DNA of 64,000 nt. Source: Nocardioides plantarum (GTDB taxonomy: Bacteria; Actinomycetota; Actinomycetes; Propionibacteriales; Nocardioidaceae). Every line of letters starts with the position of its first letter. The first letter of the stretch is position 1. The stretch covers positions 372,001 through 436,000 of the forward strand of contig NZ_VDMS01000004.1 of assembly GCF_006346395.1 (NCBI RefSeq). Reading direction: 5' to 3'. A program made the translations under genes and the position numbers. The notes under the pieces were generated by a model. The model made no database searches, was not told where the DNA came from, and worked only from the letters and a program-made list of their open reading frames with translations. This document shows positions 18,413 to 26,981 of the stretch, piece by piece.

Positions 18413-18500
18413 TCCCACCGACCCAACCCGTTCAATTGAACGAGTCGGAGACCACCAGGACCCCTCCCACCGACCCAACCCGTTCAATTGAACGAGTCGG
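18413..18500. repeat. Two copies of a 36-bp palindromic repeat
   Basis: Identical 36-bp copies at 18413-18448 and 18465-18500 (period 52 bp), each centred on the perfect palindrome CGTTCAATTGAACG. A degenerate half copy (CAATCGAACGAGTTGGG) lies at 18382-18398. The gap between the monooxygenase and the heme oxygenase is otherwise empty. It may act as terminator or protein-binding array; nothing more can be said from one locus. Confidence 0.85.
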
Positions 18501-18542
18501 TCGACCATCCCCGGTCTCGCCCCGGCCTGGCAGGCTGGGCCC

Positions 18543-18875
18543 GTGACCACGATCAAGATCAACGCCATCACCGTCCCTGCCGGCTCCGGCGACGAGCTCG
18601 CCCACCGCTTCGCCGCCCGCGCGGGCGCCGTCGACGGCGCCGACGGCTTCGAGGGCTTCGAGCTGCTCAAGCCCACCGACGACCGCGAGCAGTGGCTGGT
18701 GATCACTCGCTGGCGCGACGAGGCGTCGTTCCAGGCCTGGGTGAGCTCCCCCGGCTTCGCCGAGGGGCACCGCTCGGCCGCCGAGCGTGCCGGTGGCGAC
18801 GCGCCGCGCCCGGTCTCGACCCACAGCGAGGTGTGGAACTACGAGATCGCCGGCGGCTCGACGCCCGGCGCCTGA
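18543..18875 (+). CDS. mhuD: MhuD-like heme-degrading monooxygenase
   Basis: A 110-residue ABM-fold protein resembling the mycobacterial heme oxygenase MhuD, which opens heme to mycobilin and releases iron without CO. The start KINAITVPAGSGDELAHRFA is close to that family. The residues important in MhuD are kept: Asn7, Trp66 (FQAW) and a histidine at 76 (EGHR) as heme ligand. Such proteins work as dimers in the cytoplasm for iron recovery. CAGGCT at 18531-18536 ends 6 nt before the GTG start (leaderless). It is followed by a strong bidirectional terminator and the convergent tRNA-Ala gene. No heme importer is nearby. Confidence 0.85.
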   Translation: MTTIKINAITVPAGSGDELAHRFAARAGAVDGADGFEGFELLKPTDDREQWLVITRWRDEASFQAWVSSPGFAEGHRSAAERAGGDAPRPVSTHSEVWNYEIAGGSTPGA

Positions 18876-18908
18876 CCGGCCCCGGCCCAGCAACCCCACC
18901 AACGACGA

Positions 18909-18934
18909 AGGCCCGGTCCTCTCGGACCGGGCCT
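18909..18934. terminator. Bidirectional terminator between mhuD and tRNA-Ala
   Basis: A perfect 11-bp stem (AGGCCCGGTCC / GGACCGGGCCT) with a TCTC loop, placed between the end of the heme oxygenase gene and the 3' end of the convergent tRNA gene. Confidence 0.85.
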
Positions 18935-18944
18935 CGCGTTCGGG

Positions 18945-19017
18945 TGGAGGTGAGGGGACTCGAACCCCTGACCCCCTGCATGCCATGCAGGTGCGCTACC
19001 AGCTGCGCCACACCCCC
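18945..19017 (-). tRNA. tRNA-Ala (anticodon GGC)
   Basis: A 73-nt cloverleaf. The acceptor arm GGGGGTG pairs with CACCTCC and includes the G3:U70 wobble that is the alanine identity element. The D-arm is GCGCAGCTGGTAGCGC. The anticodon stem CCTGC/GCAGG carries the loop ATGGCAT, giving anticodon GGC. The T-arm contains GGTTCGA-like sequence with closing G/C pairs. The discriminator base is A and CCA is not encoded. Confidence 0.95.
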
Positions 19018-19090
19018 GCGAACTCGTCGTACTTTAGCCAACGCCTCCCGGCGATGTGAAATCGGGTCCCCACCCGATGCCACCGGCTCC

Positions 19091-19708
19091 TCAGGAGACG
19101 GTGCGGTTGTAGGCCGCGAGCCGGAGCACGCCGTCGGCCGGGTGCTCGTGCAGGACCACCCAGCCGCAGTTGTCGAGGCCGCGCAGGGTGCGGAACTGCT
19201 CGTCGGGCCAGCCGAGGACCGCGGCCGTCGCCAGCCGTACGGCGGCACCGTGGCTGACGGCGATCCCGGTCTCCCCCGGCGACAGCGCGTCGCGCAGGTC
19301 GGTGAGCACGGCGAGCATCCGGGCGCGGACGACGTCGGTCGGCTCGGCGTGGGTGACCTGGTCGTAGTCGCCGCGGCGCATCGCGGCGTGGCTGGCGGGG
19401 TCGCTGGCCCCGAGTGCGGCGTGGGTCAGCCCCTCGTAGGGGCCGAAGCCGAACTCGCGCAGCCGGGCGTCGGTGGTCACCGGCAGGCCGCACGCCTCGG
19501 CGAGCGGGGCGGCGGTCAGCCGGGCCCGCAGCAGGTCGGAGGACCAGATCAGCGCCGGCTGCAGGGCGGCGAGGACGGGCGCCGTACGGGCGGCCTGCGC
19601 GACGCCGTGGTCGTCGAGCTCGACGTCCGCGTGGCCCTGGATCCGACCGGAGTGGTTCCAGGGGGTGCGACCGTGGCGCAGCAGGACGAGGGTGCGGCCC
19701 TCGCTCAC
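19091..19708 (-). CDS. Histidine phosphatase (phosphoglycerate mutase-like) superfamily protein
   Basis: A 205-residue protein with the RHG catalytic motif LVLLRHGRTPWNHSGRIQGH, the conserved FGFGPYEGL acid region, and VSHGAAVRLA containing the second active-site histidine. Members remove phosphate from sugars, glycerates or other small molecules; those beside rsfS and nadD are usually annotated only as phosphatases. The GTG start at 19708 overlaps the rsfS stop (GTGA), so translation is coupled. It is the last gene of the nadD-rsfS operon. Confidence 0.88.
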   Translation of the reverse strand: MSEGRTLVLLRHGRTPWNHSGRIQGHADVELDDHGVAQAARTAPVLAALQPALIWSSDLLRARLTAAPLAEACGLPVTTDARLREFGFGPYEGLTHAALGASDPASHAAMRRGDYDQVTHAEPTDVVRARMLAVLTDLRDALSPGETGIAVSHGAAVRLATAAVLGWPDEQFRTLRGLDNCGWVVLHEHPADGVLRLAAYNRTVS

Positions 19709-20082
19709 CGCTCGTCGGAGGTGACGTCGGCGGGCAGCGCGATGGCGGGGCAGTCGCGCCAGAGCCGCTCGAGGGCGTAGAACTGGCGCTCCTCCTCGTG
19801 CTGCACGTGGACGACGATCTCGCCGTAGTCGATGAGCACCCAGCGGCCGTCGCGCTCGCCCTCGCGGCGGATGGGCTTGGAGCCGATCTCGCGCAGCTTG
19901 TCCTCGACCTCGTCGACGATCGCCTTCACCTGGCGGTCGTTGCTGGCCGAGGCCAGCACGAAGGCATCGGTGATGGCGAGCTGCTCGCTGACGTCGAAGG
20001 CGATGATCTGCGTGGCGAGCTTGTCGCTGGCCGCGCGGGCGGCGGCGTGGACGAGCTCGATGGCGTGGTCGGTGGCTGTCAT
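19705..20082 (-). CDS. rsfS: Ribosomal silencing factor RsfS
   Basis: A 125-residue protein that binds ribosomal protein L14 and blocks subunit joining when nutrients are scarce. The family core is seen in order: [40 protein letters not shown] and [28 protein letters not shown]. Its start overlaps the nadD stop by 4 nt (ATGA) and its stop overlaps the next gene, a compact operon usual in actinobacteria. Confidence 0.96.
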   Translation of the reverse strand: MTATDHAIELVHAAARAASDKLATQIIAFDVSEQLAITDAFVLASASNDRQVKAIVDEVEDKLREIGSKPIRREGERDGRWVLIDYGEIVVHVQHEEERQFYALERLWRDCPAIALPADVTSDER

Positions 20083-20714
20083 GAGGGGGCTTCCGTGTAG
20101 AGGCGGTGCTTGTGGATGTACTGGACCACACCGTCGGGGACGAGGTACCAGACGGGACGTCCGGTGCGCTGCCGCTCGCGGCAGTCGGTCGAGCTGATGG
20201 CCAGGGCCGGCACCTCGAGGAGGGTGACCCGGTCGTGCGGGATGGCCTCGACGGTCGTCGCGGGCAGGTCGGCCCCCGGGCGGGTGCAGCCGACGAAGTG
20301 GGCGAGCTCGAAGAGCCGGCCGGCGTCGCGCCAGCTGAAGATCTCGGCGAGGGCGTCGGCGCCGGTGATGAAGAACAGGTCGGCGTCGGGGTGCTGCGCC
20401 GCGAGGTCCTGCAGCGTGTCGATCGTGTACGTCGGCCCCTCGCGGTCGATGTCGACGCGCGAGACCTGGAAGCGGGGGTTGGCCGCGGTGGCGACGACCG
20501 TCATCAGGTAGCGGTGCTCGGCCTGCGAGACCTCTCCGCCGGGGCGGTCGAGCTTCTGCCAGGGCCGACCGGTCGGCACGAAGACGACCTCGTCGAGGTC
20601 GAACCAGGCCTGCACCTCGGAGGCGGCCACGAGGTGGCCGTGGTGGATGGGGTCGAACGTGCCGCCCATGACACCGATCCGGCGTCGGCCGGCCGTCGGG
20701 GTCGTGGCCGTCAT
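20079..20714 (-). CDS. nadD: Nicotinate-nucleotide adenylyltransferase
   Basis: A 211-residue enzyme that joins nicotinate mononucleotide to AMP from ATP in NAD synthesis. The nucleotidyltransferase motif [15 protein letters not shown] is at residues ~14-28, and the C-terminal [24 protein letters not shown] is the family ending (ISST/SxxR). A GGAGGGG ribosome site precedes the ATG. It is followed with overlap by rsfS and a phosphatase gene. Confidence 0.96.
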   Translation of the reverse strand: MTATTPTAGRRRIGVMGGTFDPIHHGHLVAASEVQAWFDLDEVVFVPTGRPWQKLDRPGGEVSQAEHRYLMTVVATAANPRFQVSRVDIDREGPTYTIDTLQDLAAQHPDADLFFITGADALAEIFSWRDAGRLFELAHFVGCTRPGADLPATTVEAIPHDRVTLLEVPALAISSTDCRERQRTGRPVWYLVPDGVVQYIHKHRLYTEAPS

Positions 20715-20738
20715 CGACCCCTCCTGAGCGACGTCACG

Positions 20739-20903
20739 TCAGGAGTGCTCGCGTCCCCCGCCGAACGACACCAGACCGATGAGCAGCGCCAGCAGGATGC
20801 CGAAGGCCAGCAGCCCGAAGACCCAGGCGGGCACGGCGGGGTCGGACGTGGTCTCGGTCTCGGCCGCGGCCGTGACGAGGGCGGTGACGAGGCTGGCTGA
20901 CAT
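20739..20903 (-). CDS. Small single-pass membrane protein (54 aa)
   Basis: An ORF of 54 residues: an N-terminal 28-residue Ala/Thr/Glu-rich part, one transmembrane helix (AWVFGLLAFGILLALLIGLV) and a short basic tail. TAGGCT at 20910-20915 ends 6 nt before the ATG, so this would be the leaderless first gene of the nadD operon, ending 24 nt before nadD. Coding status is supported by the promoter placement, hydrophobic pattern and GC-rich third positions. Function unknown. Confidence 0.75.
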   Translation of the reverse strand: MSASLVTALVTAAAETETTSDPAVPAWVFGLLAFGILLALLIGLVSFGGGREHS

Positions 20904-20925
20904 GGGGGAAGCCTATCGCCCCGGC

Positions 20926-21405
20926 TCAGAAGTGCAGGAAAGCGGGCAGGAACGCGTTGACGCCCAGGAAGAGCAGCCCGAACCTGATCGAGCGTCCGAC
21001 GAAGACGGTGGGGACGAAGACCCACATCGGCATCTTGAGCACGCCGGCCACGGCGGCCATCAGCAGCAGCGGCGGGATCCCGACCGACGCGGCCACGAAC
21101 ATGACGGCGCCGGCGTACACCGGGCGCCCCTCCATCCGGCTCGTCCAGCGCTCGTAACCGGCCTGGATCTTGGGAGAGGAGAGCTTCTTCTGCGCCCACT
21201 CCGAGCTCGACCCGCGACGCGCGAGCTCGTACCAGACGATCTTGCCGATGGTGGCGCCCGCGCCGGCCGCGATGCCGAGGGAGATCGCGGCGGGCACGCC
21301 GGGCTCGGCCGCCGCCCCGCCCACGATGATCGCCTCCATCGGCAGGAACGGGAGCAGCGCGGAGGCGATGCTGAGCCCGAACATGGTCAGCCAGAGCAGG
21401 AGCAC
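20926..21405 (-). CDS. VTT/DedA-like (SNARE-associated) membrane protein
   Basis: A 159-residue integral membrane protein with four to five hydrophobic segments and the family patterns ALLPFLPMEAIIVGGAA (glutamate in the first re-entrant region) and GAGATIGKIVWYELAR. DedA and YqaA relatives are linked to lipid scrambling or membrane homeostasis. It starts with GTG at 21405, six bases after the stop of the phosphatidyltransferase gene, so the two are probably co-expressed in membrane-lipid metabolism. Confidence 0.8.
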   Translation of the reverse strand: MLLLWLTMFGLSIASALLPFLPMEAIIVGGAAAEPGVPAAISLGIAAGAGATIGKIVWYELARRGSSSEWAQKKLSSPKIQAGYERWTSRMEGRPVYAGAVMFVAASVGIPPLLLMAAVAGVLKMPMWVFVPTVFVGRSIRFGLLFLGVNAFLPAFLHF

Positions 21406-21411
21406 GGTGGG

Positions 21412-22032
21412 CTACCCGGCCGGCTGCACCACGCGCGCGGGCACGGGCAGCCCGAGCTGCAGCAGCCAGCGCAGCGAGACGCACTTGAGGACGACGAGAC
21501 CGATCGCGATCGCCAGGCCGAGCCACCACCACCCGGTCACGAGCAGCAGCACGGCGAACAGCGAGGAGTTGACCGCCTTGGCCGGCTTCGACCAGTTCCA
21601 CCGGTAGATGCGCTCGTCGACCTCGTAGAAGTAGTTGGGGCTGCGGATCGGCCAGGCCAGGAAGGCCAGGGAGAGGAAGAAGTCGATGACCAGGAACTCG
21701 AAGAGGTAGACCGCGACGGGCAGGATCATCTCGTGCTCGAGGGCCGCGAAGCACAGGTAGAACGCCGCGCAGTTGAGCCGGTCGCAGAGCATGTCGATGA
21801 CCCCGCCGATGCGGGTCTCGCAGTCGCGCAGCCGGGCGTAGGCGCCGTCGGCCATGTCGCCGACCCAGTAGACGCCGAGGCCGACGACGAGCCAGGTCAG
21901 CTCCTCGTGCCACAGCCCCACCAGGCACAACGCGAACGACGCGATCGTGCGCACGAACGTGATGACGGTGGCCCCGGTCCAGAGACGCTCCACGGCCGGG
22001 TCGGCGTGGGTGGCGCGGGTCGCGTCAGGCAC
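21412..22032 (-). CDS. CDP-alcohol phosphatidyltransferase family protein
   Basis: A 206-residue membrane enzyme that would join a phosphatidyl group from CDP-diacylglycerol to an alcohol. The catalytic signature is complete at about residues 58-83: DMADGAYARL then GGVIDMLCD, matching D-x2-D-G-x2-A-R-x8-G-x3-D-x3-D. About six transmembrane helices surround it. The acceptor (glycerol phosphate, inositol or other) cannot be told. The GTG start at 22032 follows TAGGGT by 6 nt (22039-22044), a leaderless arrangement. Confidence 0.88.
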   Translation of the reverse strand: MPDATRATHADPAVERLWTGATVITFVRTIASFALCLVGLWHEELTWLVVGLGVYWVGDMADGAYARLRDCETRIGGVIDMLCDRLNCAAFYLCFAALEHEMILPVAVYLFEFLVIDFFLSLAFLAWPIRSPNYFYEVDERIYRWNWSKPAKAVNSSLFAVLLLVTGWWWLGLAIAIGLVVLKCVSLRWLLQLGLPVPARVVQPAG

Positions 22033-22088
22033 GATCGCACCCTACCGGGGAGGACGGTCCGTCCCGCACATCACGGGGCGCGGCGGGG

Positions 22089-22148
22089 CCAGCGCACGTG
22101 TCAGCGCACGTGTCAGCGCACGTGTCAGCGCACGTGTCAGCGCACGTG
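22089..22148 (-). repeat. Five tandem 12-bp units that repeat the last codons of proA
   Basis: Five head-to-tail copies of a 12-bp unit (minus strand CACGTGCGCTGA). The unit equals the last three codons plus stop of proA (His-Val-Arg-stop). Copies 2-4 downstream keep the stop in frame; the most distal has one base changed. Each unit holds the palindrome CACGTG. Confidence 0.95.
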
Positions 22149-23393
22149 TCCGTCGCCGGTGACGACGTACTTGGTCGAGGTCATCTCGGGCAGGCCCATC
22201 GGTCCGCGCGCGTGCAGCTTCTGGGTGCTGATGCCGATCTCGGCCCCGAACCCGAGCTCGCCGCCGTCGGTGAAGCGGGTGCTGGCGTTGACCAGCACCG
22301 CCGCGCTGTCGACGGCGGCCACGAAGCGTCGGGCGGCGCCCTGGTCGCGCGTCAGGATCGCCTCGGTGTGACCGCTGGAGAAGCGGCGGATGTGGGCGAC
22401 GGCCGCGTCGAGGTCGGGTACGACGGCGGCGGAGATGTCGAGGGAGAGGTACTCCCGCGCGTGGTCGTCGTCGTCCGCCCGCTCGACCCCGGGAAGGCGG
22501 GCGACGGTGTCGTCGCCGTGGACGGTGACCCCCGCCTCCTGCAACGCCGTGACCACGCGGGGCAGGAACGTGTCGACGAGGTCGGCGTGCACCAGCAGCG
22601 ACTCCGCGGCGTTGCAGACGCTGGTGCGGTGGGTCTTGGCGTTGAGCACCACGGCGAGCGCCTGGTCGAGGTCGGCGCCGGCGTCGACGTAGACGTGGCA
22701 GTTGCCGACGCCGGTCTCGATCACGGGCACCGTCGACCCGTCCACGACGCTCTGGATCAGCCCGGCTCCCCCGCGTGGGATCAGCACGTCGACCAGCCCG
22801 CGGGCCCGCATCAGCGCCGTCACCGTCTCGCGGGTGTCCGCCGGCACGCGCAGCACGGCGTCGGCCGGCAGCCCGGCGCTGCCGATCGCGTCGCGCAGGA
22901 CGGCGACGATCGCGGTGTTGGAGGCCGACGCGCTGCTGCTCCCGCGCAGCAGCACGGCGTTGCCCGACTTCAGGCAGATCCCCGCCGCGTCGGCCGTCAC
23001 GTTGGGCCGCGCCTCGTAGATCATCCCGACCACCCCGAACGGCACCCGCACCTGGCGCAGCTCCAGCCCGTTGGCCAGGGTGCTCCCCCGCACCACCTCA
23101 CCGACCGGGTCGGGCAGCGCCGCCACGTCGCGCAGGCCCTGGGCCATGGCGGCGAGCCGGTCGTCGTCGAGGCGGAGCCGGTCGACCACGTTGGCCGGCG
23201 TACCGCCGTCCTCGGCGCGGGCCACGTCGTCGGCGTTGGCCGCGAGCACCTCGCTGCGGCGCCCGAGCAGCGCGTCGGCCATCGCGTGCAGGGCCGCGTC
23301 CTTGGCCGCGCGGGTGGCCAGGGCCAGCTCGTACGACGCCTCACGGGCGCGCAGGGCGAGGTCACGCACGTCGGTGGCGGGGTCGGTGCTCAC
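22137..23393 (-). CDS. proA: Glutamate-5-semialdehyde dehydrogenase (gamma-glutamyl phosphate reductase)
   Basis: A 418-residue enzyme for the second step of proline synthesis, reducing gamma-glutamyl phosphate with NADPH. Recognisable stretches are [34 protein letters not shown], and [19 protein letters not shown] with the active-site cysteine. HTEAILTRD and [20 protein letters not shown] mark the C-terminal half. The GTG start at 23393 has TAGCCT 6 nt upstream (23400-23405), a leaderless start. The stop codon falls in a 12-bp tandem repeat. proB is not adjacent here. Confidence 0.97.
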   Translation of the reverse strand: MSTDPATDVRDLALRAREASYELALATRAAKDAALHAMADALLGRRSEVLAANADDVARAEDGGTPANVVDRLRLDDDRLAAMAQGLRDVAALPDPVGEVVRGSTLANGLELRQVRVPFGVVGMIYEARPNVTADAAGICLKSGNAVLLRGSSSASASNTAIVAVLRDAIGSAGLPADAVLRVPADTRETVTALMRARGLVDVLIPRGGAGLIQSVVDGSTVPVIETGVGNCHVYVDAGADLDQALAVVLNAKTHRTSVCNAAESLLVHADLVDTFLPRVVTALQEAGVTVHGDDTVARLPGVERADDDDHAREYLSLDISAAVVPDLDAAVAHIRRFSSGHTEAILTRDQGAARRFVAAVDSAAVLVNASTRFTDGGELGFGAEIGISTQKLHARGPMGLPEMTSTKYVVTGDGHVR

Positions 23394-23472
23394 GCCCCGA
23401 GGCTAGTGGTGCTCGGCACTGTCCTACCCGGCGTGGGCGCGTGCGGCCGCGTGCCTGCGCGATGATCGACCC

Positions 23473-23916
23473 ATGGGGATCGTCGCCGAGCTGACCGGAC
23501 CACCGTCGCCGAAGAGCGGGGTCCGACTGGTGGGCTGGTGGCTGCTGCGTCTGCTGGTCGCGGCGCTCACGGTGGGCCTGGTCCTGCGGGGCGTCGGCGA
23601 CCTCCCCCGACTCACCCTGGACCTGACGGGGCTCTTCTTCGGCGTGGCCGGGACGGGCGTCCTGCTCGCGATGTTCGCGGCCACGTCTCGCGTGGGGTGG
23701 GTCCTCGGAGCCGCAGGCGTCTGGGCGGCCCTGACCTGGTACGGCTACGTCGCCCTCACCGACCCGTTCGCGGTGCAGGTCGACAGCCTCGGGAGCCGGC
23801 GCGGGAGCATCGACTCCGACCTGGGTGCCTACCTGCAGGGTGGCTTCTTCCTCCTCGTGGCCAACGTGCCGCTCGCCGCGTGGCTGTGGTGGCGGCTGCG
23901 CCGACGGCACGACTGA
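23473..23916 (+). CDS. Hypothetical membrane protein (147 aa)
   Basis: A 147-residue protein with four likely transmembrane segments (GWWLLRLLVAALTVGLVL; LTGLFFGVAGTGVLLAMFA; VLGAAGVWAALTWYGYVAL; GGFFLLVANVPLAAWLWWRL) and a basic C-terminal end RLRRRHD. No family is recognised. GATGAT (23461-23466) ends 6 nt before the ATG, a leaderless pattern. It is divergent from proA. An 11-bp unit (CGGACCGCTGC) is repeated three times just after the stop, at 23921-23953. Confidence 0.7.
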   Translation: MGIVAELTGPPSPKSGVRLVGWWLLRLLVAALTVGLVLRGVGDLPRLTLDLTGLFFGVAGTGVLLAMFAATSRVGWVLGAAGVWAALTWYGYVALTDPFAVQVDSLGSRRGSIDSDLGAYLQGGFFLLVANVPLAAWLWWRLRRRHD

Positions 23917-23920
23917 CCGC

Positions 23921-23953
23921 CGGACCGCTGCCGGACCGCTGCCGGACCGCTGC
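23921..23953. repeat. Triple 11-bp tandem repeat
   Basis: Three perfect copies of CGGACCGCTGC directly after the stop of the small membrane protein gene. Likely a slippage product; no function is evident. Confidence 0.85.
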
Positions 23954-24058
23954 CGGCCGATCTCGCACTTCCACCCCGCGGGGGCGACGTCGTGCGCGAT
24001 GATGCCCTGGCGGGCTACCCGCACAGGGCGCCCGGACCGACACAGCGGAGGAACGGCC

Positions 24059-25930
24059 ATGACCCGAGAGCCGCCGGCGCCCACGCGCCCGGTCGTTCTC
24101 GGCGCGCTGGGGCCGCCGTCCCAGGGCGCGACCCGCAGCGCGAGCAGGACCGAGGTGCACACCCACCCCGACCACGCCTGGTGGTCGGACTACTCGACGC
24201 GCGCCGTCCTGCAGCTCCTCACCGAGTCGGTGGCCGAGATGGTCGGGTTCGAGGCGGCCGTGCTCTGCGTCCTCCTCGGCGACGACCTGGTCACCGTCGG
24301 CTACCACGGCCCGGAGGCCATGCGGGAGTTCATCTTCCAGACCGACCCGGTCTCGGTGCTCGACCCGCTGGTCGACCAGGCCGAGACCTGGGGGCGGTTC
24401 CGCTTCCTGGCCACCGAGGACCGCCAGGGCGCCCTGCCCGGCCACTGGGTCTCCCTGTCCGAGCACTCCGGGCACCCCGGGCAGGTCACGACCGACGCGT
24501 GGCGGACCGAGGACGCCCTGGTGGCGTTCCTGCGCGACGACGAGGGTCGCCTGTGCGGCACCTTGTCGGTGGACTCGCCGCTGTCGGGCCTGCGTCCCGA
24601 CCACGCCCAGCGCACGCTGCTGGAGCGGTACGCCGCCCACGCCGAGCGGGTCGTGATCACCGCCTTCGAGCGCGACGCCCTGGCCTTCCACGTCGCGCAC
24701 GCCGATGCCGCCCGCAGGGCCGTCAGGTCGGCGTCCGTGGCCGCCGGGGGCTCGTTGTCCGAGGTGCTCGACCGGGTGCACGGGCCGCTCGTCGAGGGCT
24801 TCTCCGCCGACGCGACCTGGATCCACGTGCTCGCGCCGGACGGCGCCGGCAGCGGTGCGCTGCGACGCTCCGACGGACCCACTCCCCCGTCGTCCGCCCA
24901 CCTCCACCAGCTGGCCGCCGACCTGGCCCCCGTGCTGTGGCAGCAGCAGACGGTGCTGGTGCGCGGCCCCGGTGACCTGACCAGCGGCCTGAGCGACCTC
25001 GCCCCGCCGGTCGCGGAGGCGATCGACTCCATGCTCGAGCAGGCGGCGGGGACGGTCGCCCTCGTCGTCCCCCTGGGCGTCGGCCAGGAGTGCGTCGGGC
25101 TGCTCGGGCTGGCCCGTGGAGCCGACCGGCCGGCCTGGACCGCCGTCGAGTGCGAACTGCTCCTCGAGCTGGGCCACGACCTGGGCGCCGCCCTGCGCAC
25201 CGCCCAGGCGCTCGAGCGCGAGTCGGCGATCGTCGACGAGCTGCGGCGCACCGACGAGTACCGCAGCCAGATGATCGCCACCCTCTCGCACGAGCTGCGT
25301 ACCCCGTTGACGATCATCCGCGGCAACGTCGAGGTGCTGCAGGACCTCGAGCCCGGCGCCGACGTCACCCCGTTCCACGCCGCGCTCGAACGCAGCAGCC
25401 GGCGGATGGAGGACGTGGTGGACGACCTGCTGCTCCTCACCCGCGTCAGCGATCCCCGACATCCCCTCGTGCGCGTGCCGGTCGACCTGGCAGCGGTGGT
25501 GCACGACGTCGCCGCGACGCTCACCACCGCCGCGGCCGCCAAGGGCCTGCGGCTCGACGTCCGTGCGCCGGACCGTCCCCTGCTCGTGGCCGGCGACCAC
25601 GTCGAGCTCGACCGGATGGTCGCCAACCTGGTCAGCAACGCGGTGAAGTACTCCGACGCCGGCACGACCGTCGGCATCGAGCTGGCTCCCCACGGCGACG
25701 ACGTCACGCTCGTCGTCGCCGACGAGGGCCTCGGCATCTCCGCCGAGGACCAGACGAGGATCTTCCAGACGTTCTTCCGCAGCACCAACCCCGAGGCCTA
25801 CCGCCGCCCCGGCACCGGCCTGGGGCTGTCGATCGTGTCCTCGGTCGTGACCCGCCACGGCGGCCGGGTCGAGGTCGACTCGACCCTGGGTCGCGGGACC
25901 CGGTTCGTCGTCGTGCTGCCCCGAGCCTGA
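24059..25930 (+). CDS. GAF-domain sensor histidine kinase (cytoplasmic, orphan)
   Basis: A 623-residue kinase without transmembrane segments. Two GAF-like sensor regions (about residues 40-200 and 220-385) are followed by a HisKA dimerisation domain with H-box [14 protein letters not shown] (His411) and an HATPase domain. That domain has the N-box [11 protein letters not shown]1 [10 protein letters not shown]-box FQTFFRS and G2 GTGLGLSIV. The start ATG at 24059 has GGAGGAACGGCC upstream. No response regulator gene is adjacent, so its partner is elsewhere. The ligand of the GAF domains is unknown. A bidirectional terminator separates it from etfA. Confidence 0.92.
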   Translation: MTREPPAPTRPVVLGALGPPSQGATRSASRTEVHTHPDHAWWSDYSTRAVLQLLTESVAEMVGFEAAVLCVLLGDDLVTVGYHGPEAMREFIFQTDPVSVLDPLVDQAETWGRFRFLATEDRQGALPGHWVSLSEHSGHPGQVTTDAWRTEDALVAFLRDDEGRLCGTLSVDSPLSGLRPDHAQRTLLERYAAHAERVVITAFERDALAFHVAHADAARRAVRSASVAAGGSLSEVLDRVHGPLVEGFSADATWIHVLAPDGAGSGALRRSDGPTPPSSAHLHQLAADLAPVLWQQQTVLVRGPGDLTSGLSDLAPPVAEAIDSMLEQAAGTVALVVPLGVGQECVGLLGLARGADRPAWTAVECELLLELGHDLGAALRTAQALERESAIVDELRRTDEYRSQMIATLSHELRTPLTIIRGNVEVLQDLEPGADVTPFHAALERSSRRMEDVVDDLLLLTRVSDPRHPLVRVPVDLAAVVHDVAATLTTAAAAKGLRLDVRAPDRPLLVAGDHVELDRMVANLVSNAVKYSDAGTTVGIELAPHGDDVTLVVADEGLGISAEDQTRIFQTFFRSTNPEAYRRPGTGLGLSIVSSVVTRHGGRVEVDSTLGRGTRFVVVLPRA

Positions 25931-25954
25931 CCCCCGCCCCGGTCGCGAGACACG

Positions 25955-25992
25955 ACGACGCCCCGCCGTCCCAGGGGACAGCGGGGCGTCGT
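25955..25992. terminator. Bidirectional terminator between the histidine kinase and etfA
   Basis: A 12-bp stem ACGACGCCCCGC (25955-25966) with GCGGGGCGTCGT (25981-25992), extended inward by GTCC/GGAC after one mismatch. It lies between convergent genes. Confidence 0.85.
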
Positions 25993-26008
25993 ACGACGGG
26001 CGGGCGGG

Positions 26009-26962
26009 TCAGCCCTTGTGCTTGACGATCGCCTCGGTGGCGGCGGGCAGGACCTTGTGGAGGTCGCCGACCACACCGAAGTCGACGAGCTCGAAGATCG
26101 GGGCCTCCTCGTCCTTGTTGACAGCGACGATCGTCTTGGAGGTCTGCATGCCGGCGCGGTGCTGGATCGCACCCGAGATGCCGTTGGCGACGTAGAGCTG
26201 CGGCGAGACGACCTTGCCGGTCTGGCCGACCTGGAAGCTGTGCGGCATCCAGCCGGAGTCGACGGCGGCGCGCGAGGCGCCGACGGCGGCACCGAGCGCA
26301 TCGGCCAGGCCCTCGATGGGGGCGAAGTCGCCGCCGGTGCCACGCCCGCCGGAGACGACGATCGCGGCCTCGGTGAGCTCTGGACGACCGGAGGCCTTGC
26401 GCGGCTGCGACGCCACGATCTGGGCCTTCTTGGCGCTGTCGGAGACGGTCGCGGCGAACGCCTCGACCGTGCCGGCGGCGCCGACCTCCTCGACCGGGGC
26501 CGAGTTGGGCTTGACCGTGATCAGCGGGACACCCTGGGTGACCTTGGCCTTGACGGTGTAGCTGCCGGCGAAGACGCTCTGCGTGGTGGTGCCGCTGTCG
26601 TCGACGTCGACGGCGTCGGTGATCAGGCCGGCGCCGATCTTGATGGCCAGCCGGGCCGCCACCTCCTTGCCCTCGTAGCCGGACACGAACAGCACCGCGG
26701 CGGGCGAGGTCTTGTCGACCAGCTGCTGCAGGGCCTCGGCCTTGGGGGCCACGAGGTAGCCCTTGATCTCGGCGTCGTCGACGACGTAGACCTTCTCGGC
26801 GCCGTGCTTGCCGAGCTTCTCGGCCGCCTCGGCACCCTTGTCGGGCGAGCCGAAGAAGACGGCCGAGGGCTCGCCGAGGCGGCGGGCGATGGTGAGCAGC
26901 TCGAAGGTCGGCTTCTTGACCGCGCCGTCGACGTGGTCGACGACCACCAGGACTTCAGACAT
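26009..26962 (-). CDS. etfA: Electron transfer flavoprotein alpha subunit
   Basis: A 317-residue FAD-binding subunit that carries electrons from acyl-CoA dehydrogenases to the quinone pool through ETF dehydrogenase. The C-terminal FAD domain is unmistakable: [19 protein letters not shown], then [19 protein letters not shown] and [22 protein letters not shown]. The start ATG has GAGGAG upstream and lies 19 nt after etfB. Together they serve fatty-acid or amino-acid oxidation. Confidence 0.97.
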   Translation of the reverse strand: MSEVLVVVDHVDGAVKKPTFELLTIARRLGEPSAVFFGSPDKGAEAAEKLGKHGAEKVYVVDDAEIKGYLVAPKAEALQQLVDKTSPAAVLFVSGYEGKEVAARLAIKIGAGLITDAVDVDDSGTTTQSVFAGSYTVKAKVTQGVPLITVKPNSAPVEEVGAAGTVEAFAATVSDSAKKAQIVASQPRKASGRPELTEAAIVVSGGRGTGGDFAPIEGLADALGAAVGASRAAVDSGWMPHSFQVGQTGKVVSPQLYVANGISGAIQHRAGMQTSKTIVAVNKDEEAPIFELVDFGVVGDLHKVLPAATEAIVKHKG

Positions 26963-26981
26963 GTGTGTGGCTCCTCGCCCG

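Noticed and set aside
18945..19017. Attachment-site duplication at tRNA-Ala
   Set aside because: No second copy of the tRNA 3' end was found in 6-19 kb and no integrase gene is present.
22089..22148. Iterons or operator array at the 12-bp repeats
   Set aside because: The unit equals the last codons and stop of proA and lies at the 3' end, so local duplication is the simpler reading.
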